From contig NZ_JMCC02000040.1 of assembly GCF_000737335.2 (NCBI RefSeq), forward strand, positions 1 through 64,000: DNA of 64,000 nt. The letters run 5' to 3'. Source of the DNA: Enhygromyxa salina. GTDB taxonomy: Bacteria > Myxococcota_A > Polyangia > Nannocystales > Nannocystaceae. Under the pieces are notes generated by a model. That model saw nothing but the letters and a program-made list of their open reading frames with translations, searched no databases and was not told the origin of the DNA. Below are positions 59,571 through 64,000 of the stretch, in pieces. Each line of letters begins with the position of its first letter. The first letter of the stretch is position 1. The position numbers were made by a program, and so were the translations under genes.

Positions 59571-60209
59571 GTGTGGACTCCAGTGTTTCCCCCGATCTGT
59601 CTCGGATGTGAGCGGCTGCTTCGTCACGACGACGCGCTCGCGCTGTGCTCTCGCTGTCACCCGCTGCAGGCCCGCCTGCCAGACTCGGTGGCCGAAGCCA
59701 ACGGCATCCGAGCCCTGTGGTCCTACGACGGCCCGCTGAGCCGAGCCGTCGTGCGGCTCAAATTCAGCGGCGCGCTCGCGCTCGCCGGCCCGCTCGGGCG
59801 GCTCTTGGTCGCGGATCCCGGGGTGCTCGATGGCTGTGATCGAGTCGTCTCGGTGCCGCTGCACTGGCGGCGCCGGCTCGTCCGCGGCTTTGATCAGAGC
59901 GAAGAGCTGAGCCGCTGGGCTGTCCGACACGCGCGGCAAACCCTGCGCTCGCGCGCCCCGGTGCTCGCTCGGCGCGTGCTCGCCCGATCCCGCGCGACGC
60001 GACCTCAGACCCAGCTCGACGCGCCCGCGCGCGCCGCCAACGTCGAAGGCGCGTTCTTCGTCCGCCGCCCCGAGCAGGTTCGCGGTCGTCGAGTGCTGCT
60101 CATCGACGACGTGACCACGACCGGCGCGACCGCCCAGGCTTGCATGCACGCGCTGCGCGAGGCGGGGGTCGCCTCGGTCACGGCCTTGGCGCTGCTCCGC
60201 GCGCTCTAG
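59571..60209 (+). CDS. ComF family phosphoribosyltransferase-like protein
   Basis: 212 residues. N-terminal double zinc ribbon with four Cys (CLGC at 10-13, CSRC at 26-29), helix, then the phosphoribosyltransferase motif VLLIDDVTTTGATAQAC near residue 170, plus VSVPLHWRRRLVRGFDQSEEL, a near match to the conserved ComF block. ComF proteins are needed for DNA uptake in transformable bacteria, where ComFC binds single-stranded DNA with the helicase ComFA; many non-competent species also have one. No ComFA is nearby. Start GTG 59571 lacks a clear Shine-Dalgarno. Confidence 0.87.
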   Translation: MWTPVFPPICLGCERLLRHDDALALCSRCHPLQARLPDSVAEANGIRALWSYDGPLSRAVVRLKFSGALALAGPLGRLLVADPGVLDGCDRVVSVPLHWRRRLVRGFDQSEELSRWAVRHARQTLRSRAPVLARRVLARSRATRPQTQLDAPARAANVEGAFFVRRPEQVRGRRVLLIDDVTTTGATAQACMHALREAGVASVTALALLRAL

Positions 60210-60257
60210 AATTGGAACTTCGAGCAGCGCAGCAACGAACAGGATCCAGCTACCGCC

Positions 60258-61004
60258 ATGCCACTCGATCTCCCCAGCTCCGGCCGCCGCCCAGCCGCCC
60301 CGTCCCTCTCGGTGGTCGCTGGCGCATCTGTCACCTCACTCGCCGACTACGCGCAGCCGCCATGGCCGGCGCCAGCGGCCCCCGTCGCAACTCCGGTTGG
60401 GATCCCAGTCGCGATCGTGAGCGCGGATCCGCGGATCGCTGCGAGCCTGCGCGCCAAGCTGAACGCGGCCGCCGGCGTGCGCTTGATCGAGGATCCTTCA
60501 GCCCGGGCCGGCATCATCGTCTGGGCGGCTCCACCCTCGGACCCGGGTGAGCTACCCGTGCTGCCCCTCGATCCCGCCCACCACGCCGGACACGAGCCGC
60601 CGGCCGTGATCGCCCTGATCTCGGACACCACCGACCCGCTCCCGCTGCTTGCTGCGGGGGTCCGCGGATTGCTCGACACCAACGTCGAGATCGGCCGGCT
60701 GCGCGCAGCGATCATCGCCGTGCAGCTGGGTCTGAGCGTGCTCGACGAAGACCCCGCCGACGCGATCGTCGCGGCCTGGTCCCCCTCGCGCCAGGCACCG
60801 GCGAACGATCACCTGACACCGCGTGAGCAGCAGGTGCTCGAGCACCTCGCCGAGGGCCTGTCAAACCGCGCGATCGGTCAGGCGCTCGGGATCTCCGCCC
60901 ACACCGTCAAGTTCCACGTCGACGCGCTGCTCGACAAGCTCGGCGCCCGCTCGCGCACGCAGGTCGTGGTCAAGGCGATCCGCGCGGGCCTGCTACGTCT
61001 CTAG
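60258..61004 (+). CDS. LuxR-type regulator with degenerate receiver domain
   Basis: 248 residues. C-terminal LuxR helix-turn-helix: LTPREQQVLEHLAEGLSNRAIGQALGISAHTVKFHVDALLDKL. The N-terminal part (50-170) has the length and strand pattern of a response-regulator receiver, but the phospho-acceptor site reads GIIVWAAPP and the usual Lys is Asp (GLLDTN), so it cannot be phosphorylated in the normal way. The first 45 residues are a Pro/Ala linker. It overlaps the end of the histidine kinase gene by 12 bp on the opposite strand. Likely an atypical regulator working by ligand or protein binding rather than by phosphate. Confidence 0.85.
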   Translation: MPLDLPSSGRRPAAPSLSVVAGASVTSLADYAQPPWPAPAAPVATPVGIPVAIVSADPRIAASLRAKLNAAAGVRLIEDPSARAGIIVWAAPPSDPGELPVLPLDPAHHAGHEPPAVIALISDTTDPLPLLAAGVRGLLDTNVEIGRLRAAIIAVQLGLSVLDEDPADAIVAAWSPSRQAPANDHLTPREQQVLEHLAEGLSNRAIGQALGISAHTVKFHVDALLDKLGARSRTQVVVKAIRAGLLRL

Positions 61005-63041
61005 GTCGAGGTCCAGGCCCCACCCGTTGTCAACGCGAAGGTTGACGTGAAACCGGGTGTACTCGCCGGGCATGCTCTCGACCTCGAGCTCGCCGCGGTG
61101 CTCGCGAATGATCCCATGGCTGACCGACAGCCCCAGGCCGGTGCCCTCATTGCGGGCCTTGGTCGAAAAGAACGGGTCGAACACACGATCGATCGCATCG
61201 AGCGAGATGCCGCTGCCGTGATCTTCAACGGTCGTCCGCACCCACGGCTCGCCGTCTCGCTCCTGCACGCTGGCCTGGATCAAGATGCACTTGTTGTCGT
61301 CGGACTCTGGATAGCGGGCGTCTAGGGCGTCGCGGGCGTTGCCGATCAGGTTCATGAAGACCTGTTGGATCTGCTGGCTGCGACACTTGATCGGGGGGAT
61401 GTCAGGCGGGATCTCGACGCGCACGTCGATCTGACTGCGGCGCAACACGGCGCGCATCAAGGTCAACGTCGACTCGATGACCTCACTGATCCGCGCGGGG
61501 CTGTGGTGCTCTTTCTCCTGCCGCGCGAACGCCAGCAGGTTGCGGACGATCGTCGCCACGCGCTCGGTCTCGGCGACGATCTCGCCCGCGAAGTCAGCGA
61601 CCACCCCGCCCGGCTCCGCCCGGATCCGCACCAGGTCGGCGTAGTTCATGATGCTCTGGATCGGGTTGTTGATCTCGTGGGCGACACCGCTGGCCAGCGT
61701 GCCGATCGACTCGAGCTTTTGTTGCTGACGCAGCTGGGCCTCGAGGTTGGCGCGCTCGCGCTCGGCGGACTTGCGATCGCTGACGTCGGTGCCGATCAGC
61801 AAGAAGCCTCGGGCGCCGCCGTCGACGTAGGGCACCACGCGGTTGGACCACCACCGCTCGCGCTCGCCAGCCCCACCCGCAGGCAGGCTGATCTCGTAGC
61901 TCGACGGCGCGCCGGTTCGCAGCGCGTTCTCCATCGCGCGACGCAGCGCGCCCCCGGCCTCGGGGCTGAGGTGCGCAAACACGTGGGTGCCGTAGAGCTC
62001 CTCGGCCCGACGCTCGCCGACCGCTCGATTGGTCACCACGATCCGACCGTCGGCGTCGAGCTCCGTGATTCGATCTGGCACGTTCTCCCACAAGAACCGC
62101 CAGCGAGCTTCGGAGCGTCGCAGCGCGAGCTCCGCAACGCGGCGCTCGGTGACATCGGTGAGGATCATTGTGATAGCGACCACGCTACCCCCGCGCATGA
62201 CCGGGGCGCCCTGGACTTCGTACCAGCGGGCGTCCCGCTCCTCCGCACCCTGCGCAATGATCCCGCGCAGCCGAAATTCATGGGCGCTCTTGCGCTCGAC
62301 GATCTCGGTGATCGCGGCCTGCAGATCCGGACCGCTCTGCCCGCCCGCGAGCTCGAACACGCTCGACCCAATCAGCTCCCAGGGTTCGCGCCCATCAACG
62401 GGGACCTGGCGATTGACGAACAGGATCGTGCCCTCCAGATCGATCGTCACGATCACGTTGGGCGCATGCTCGACGAGCGAGAGAAACCGGGCCTCGACGT
62501 GGCCCAGCGCGTCTTCGGTCCGCTTTCGTTCGGTGATCAGCTCACCGCTGGCGTGGACCCGCCGACCGGTCCCCTCGCCGCGACCGTCGAGTCGCTGGCG
62601 GACCCACATGATCGACCCGTCGCGTCCCAGCAGGCGAAATTCGTGAACGGCTTGGTCGCGGCCCCCTGCGCTAGTCCCACGCATGACCGCCTCTACGATG
62701 CTCGCGTAGGCTTCGGTGTCGTCGAGGTGCAGCTTCGCATCCGCGGCGGACGCGAGCTCCCTGACGTAGGCGCTGTCGTGCCCGGTGGTGCGCGTGAAGC
62801 TGCGTGTCGTCCACGCGCGCACTTCGAGTCCGCTCTCGACAGTCCGCGCAGACCACCAGTAGCCCGACGTGAGCTGCGAGAACACGTCCAAGTCTTCGTG
62901 TGCCGTTTTTAACTCGGCGCGAGTTCGCGCCAGTTCCTCACGCAGCGCTTCCATGGCCGGGCCTGGCTCGGCGTCATCGGCCGCTCCTCGTTCCGGCTCG
63001 TCATCCATGAAGACCATCGTGTCGGCGACTTGGCCGGTCAT
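60993..63041 (-). CDS. PAS-domain sensor histidine kinase
   Basis: 682 residues, no transmembrane helix. After an N-terminal coiled coil there are three PAS domains: about 55-170, 185-300 (with TIDLEGTILFVNR) and 310-430 (with ITELDADGRIVVTNR). Then the H-box ASGVAHEINNPI with phospho-accepting His, N-box NLIGNARDAL, G1 EDHGSGI, and G2 GTGLGLSV. It is a cytosolic sensor of redox, light or small molecules by PAS logic. Its divergent neighbour at 63134 carries a full receiver and is a good candidate substrate. Start ATG 63041, with ATG 63017 as alternative; the tail end overlaps the LuxR gene. Confidence 0.92.
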   Translation of the reverse strand: MTGQVADTMVFMDDEPERGAADDAEPGPAMEALREELARTRAELKTAHEDLDVFSQLTSGYWWSARTVESGLEVRAWTTRSFTRTTGHDSAYVRELASAADAKLHLDDTEAYASIVEAVMRGTSAGGRDQAVHEFRLLGRDGSIMWVRQRLDGRGEGTGRRVHASGELITERKRTEDALGHVEARFLSLVEHAPNVIVTIDLEGTILFVNRQVPVDGREPWELIGSSVFELAGGQSGPDLQAAITEIVERKSAHEFRLRGIIAQGAEERDARWYEVQGAPVMRGGSVVAITMILTDVTERRVAELALRRSEARWRFLWENVPDRITELDADGRIVVTNRAVGERRAEELYGTHVFAHLSPEAGGALRRAMENALRTGAPSSYEISLPAGGAGERERWWSNRVVPYVDGGARGFLLIGTDVSDRKSAERERANLEAQLRQQQKLESIGTLASGVAHEINNPIQSIMNYADLVRIRAEPGGVVADFAGEIVAETERVATIVRNLLAFARQEKEHHSPARISEVIESTLTLMRAVLRRSQIDVRVEIPPDIPPIKCRSQQIQQVFMNLIGNARDALDARYPESDDNKCILIQASVQERDGEPWVRTTVEDHGSGISLDAIDRVFDPFFSTKARNEGTGLGLSVSHGIIREHRGELEVESMPGEYTRFHVNLRVDNGWGLDLDLET

Positions 63042-63133
63042 GTTATACCCGCAGAGTAGGACTGAGAAAATCGATCAGTCCGCAGCGCGCCGCCTCGTCC
63101 CAGTCACCCGTCACCCGTCCCCCGTCGCCCACC

Positions 63134-64000
63134 ATGGCCCGAATCCTCGTCGTAGACGACGAACGCAGCTTGCGTCGTACCTTTGCCTTGTTCCTTCGTG
63201 ACGATGGCCACGAAGTAGAGACCGCGGAGGACGTCGATCAGGCGCTCGAAACGCTAGAAGCGGCCTGGGTGAAGGCGCAGGCCGAAGGCGGCGGTCACTT
63301 CGACGTCGTCGTCTCCGACATCATCCTGCCTCGCCGCAGCGGGGTCTCCCTGATGGAGGCCGTCGCCGAGCGGTGGCCAGACATCAAAGTAATTTTGGTG
63401 ACGGGCGAGCCCACGGTCGAGACGGCGGCCAGCGCAGTGCGCTCAGGTGCCTACGACTACATCTCCAAGCCAGTCTCCAGCTCGAAGATCCGCAAGGTCG
63501 TCGGCTCGGCGGCCCGGGTCAAATCCCTCCAAGACGACAACAACCGGCTGCAAGCGGAGAACGACCAGCAGCGAGCCGAGCTCGCCAGGCTGGTCGAGGT
63601 CCGCACGGCAGAGGTGCGCGACACCAAAGAAGCGCTGGCCTCGACCGTGGAGCGGATCAGCCGGATCGCTTCAAACATCCCAGGCGTGCTCCTCCAATTC
63701 GAGCGCCAGTCAGACGGCGAATTCGAGTTCACGTTCATGGCCGACAGCGCCCAAGAGACGTTCGGGATCAACCCAACGGACGTGGTCGCGGACGCGCGGG
63801 CGTTCACGGACCGCGTGCACCCGGAAGACAGCGAAGACCTTCGTGAGTCGCTGGCCCGCTCCGCCGAGACCCTGAGCCTGTGGAGCTGGGAGGGACGCAT
63901 CATCCTGCCATCGGGCGACGTCCGCTGGTTTCAGGCCCAGTCGCGGCCCGTGCGAAACGAGTCGGGCACGGTGGTCTGGGACGGGGTCATGCTCGACATG
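63134..64000 (+). CDS. Receiver-coiled-coil-PAS signalling protein, 3' end outside window
   Basis: 289 residues visible and open to the window edge. N-terminal receiver with acidic pair LVVDDERS, phospho-Asp in VVSDIILPRRSG, Thr in ILVTGEPT, Lys in YISKPVSS, all intact. A coiled coil follows (about 150-190, NRLQAENDQQRAELARL), then a PAS domain starting near 195. The order suggests a hybrid histidine kinase or guanylate-cyclase/diguanylate-type output beyond the edge. The gene is divergent from the PAS kinase with 92 bp between, in which short GTCACCC repeats occur. This reading is not closed by a stop in the window, so the product is unknown. Confidence 0.88.
   Translation, partial: MARILVVDDERSLRRTFALFLRDDGHEVETAEDVDQALETLEAAWVKAQAEGGGHFDVVVSDIILPRRSGVSLMEAVAERWPDIKVILVTGEPTVETAASAVRSGAYDYISKPVSSSKIRKVVGSAARVKSLQDDNNRLQAENDQQRAELARLVEVRTAEVRDTKEALASTVERISRIASNIPGVLLQFERQSDGEFEFTFMADSAQETFGINPTDVVADARAFTDRVHPEDSEDLRESLARSAETLSLWSWEGRIILPSGDVRWFQAQSRPVRNESGTVVWDGVMLDM

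Overview
The window is very GC-rich chromosomal DNA from a myxobacterium, most likely of the Nannocystis/Plesiocystis/Enhygromyxa type. The evidence is in the sequence: three secreted proteins end in MYXO-CTERM sorting tails, lipoproteins carry (Gly-Asp)n linkers, there is a nine-repeat DUF4215 cysteine-rich protein, a Ser/Thr kinase with TPR-like repeats next to an ECF sigma factor, and a choice-of-anchor-L-like lipoprotein. No rRNA, tRNA, CRISPR array, prophage or intact insertion sequence was found. Genes are dense, lie on both strands and mostly sit in operons of one to three.

Layout. 1-4 kb: an MrfA-MrfB-like (YprA/YprB) DNA-repair helicase/exonuclease pair, with nested hairpins upstream. 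4.5-13 kb: PilZ protein, unknown 621-residue protein, PlsC-like acyltransferase, 3-methyladenine glycosylase I, cysteine-synthase-family enzyme, M23 lipoprotein, tandem universal stress protein. 13-20.5 kb: small lipoproteins, a trypsin-like MYXO-CTERM protease, an ABC-2 exporter operon, a nucleotidyltransferase pair, and RNA polymerase omega with a long Asp tail. 20.7-27 kb: hybrid histidine kinase, ECF sigma factor and Ser/Thr kinase. 27-38.7 kb: short RlmN-like radical SAM enzyme with a DUF5916 outer-membrane protein, DUF2330 MYXO-CTERM protein, SDR, endonuclease III, and an ECF sigma factor with a membrane partner. 38.8-52.8 kb: DusA, thiolase-like enzyme, RecQ, MtfA-like peptidase, glycosyltransferase and four members of a paralogous Cys-rich secreted family. 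52.9-64 kb: two SPFH proteins, prepilin peptidase, RsfS-RlmH, hotdog-like protein, ComF-like protein, and a signalling cluster (LuxR-type regulator, PAS histidine kinase, receiver-PAS protein cut by the window edge).

Four patterns run across gene boundaries. (1) Many start codons have a TANNNT hexamer only 6-7 nt upstream, which points to leaderless transcription; I used it to choose starts. (2) Seven domain copies in four secreted proteins share a Cys-x-His ... Cys ... Cys-x12-Cys signature. (3) Non-coding repeats recur in gaps: a REP-like family (9.8, 20.5, 41.4 kb), a 166-bp palindromic MITE-like element (41.5 kb) with a 79-bp inverted partial copy at 40.6 kb, and a 131-bp repeat in opposite orientations at 52.8 and 58.7 kb. 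(4) Housekeeping proteins carry unusual acidic or simple-repeat extensions (omega, RsfS, one SPFH protein).

Coordinates of starts are my choices. Where a longer upstream reading exists, I preferred the start supported by a Shine-Dalgarno sequence, a start-proximal -10 hexamer, a signal peptide or the family's usual N-terminus.
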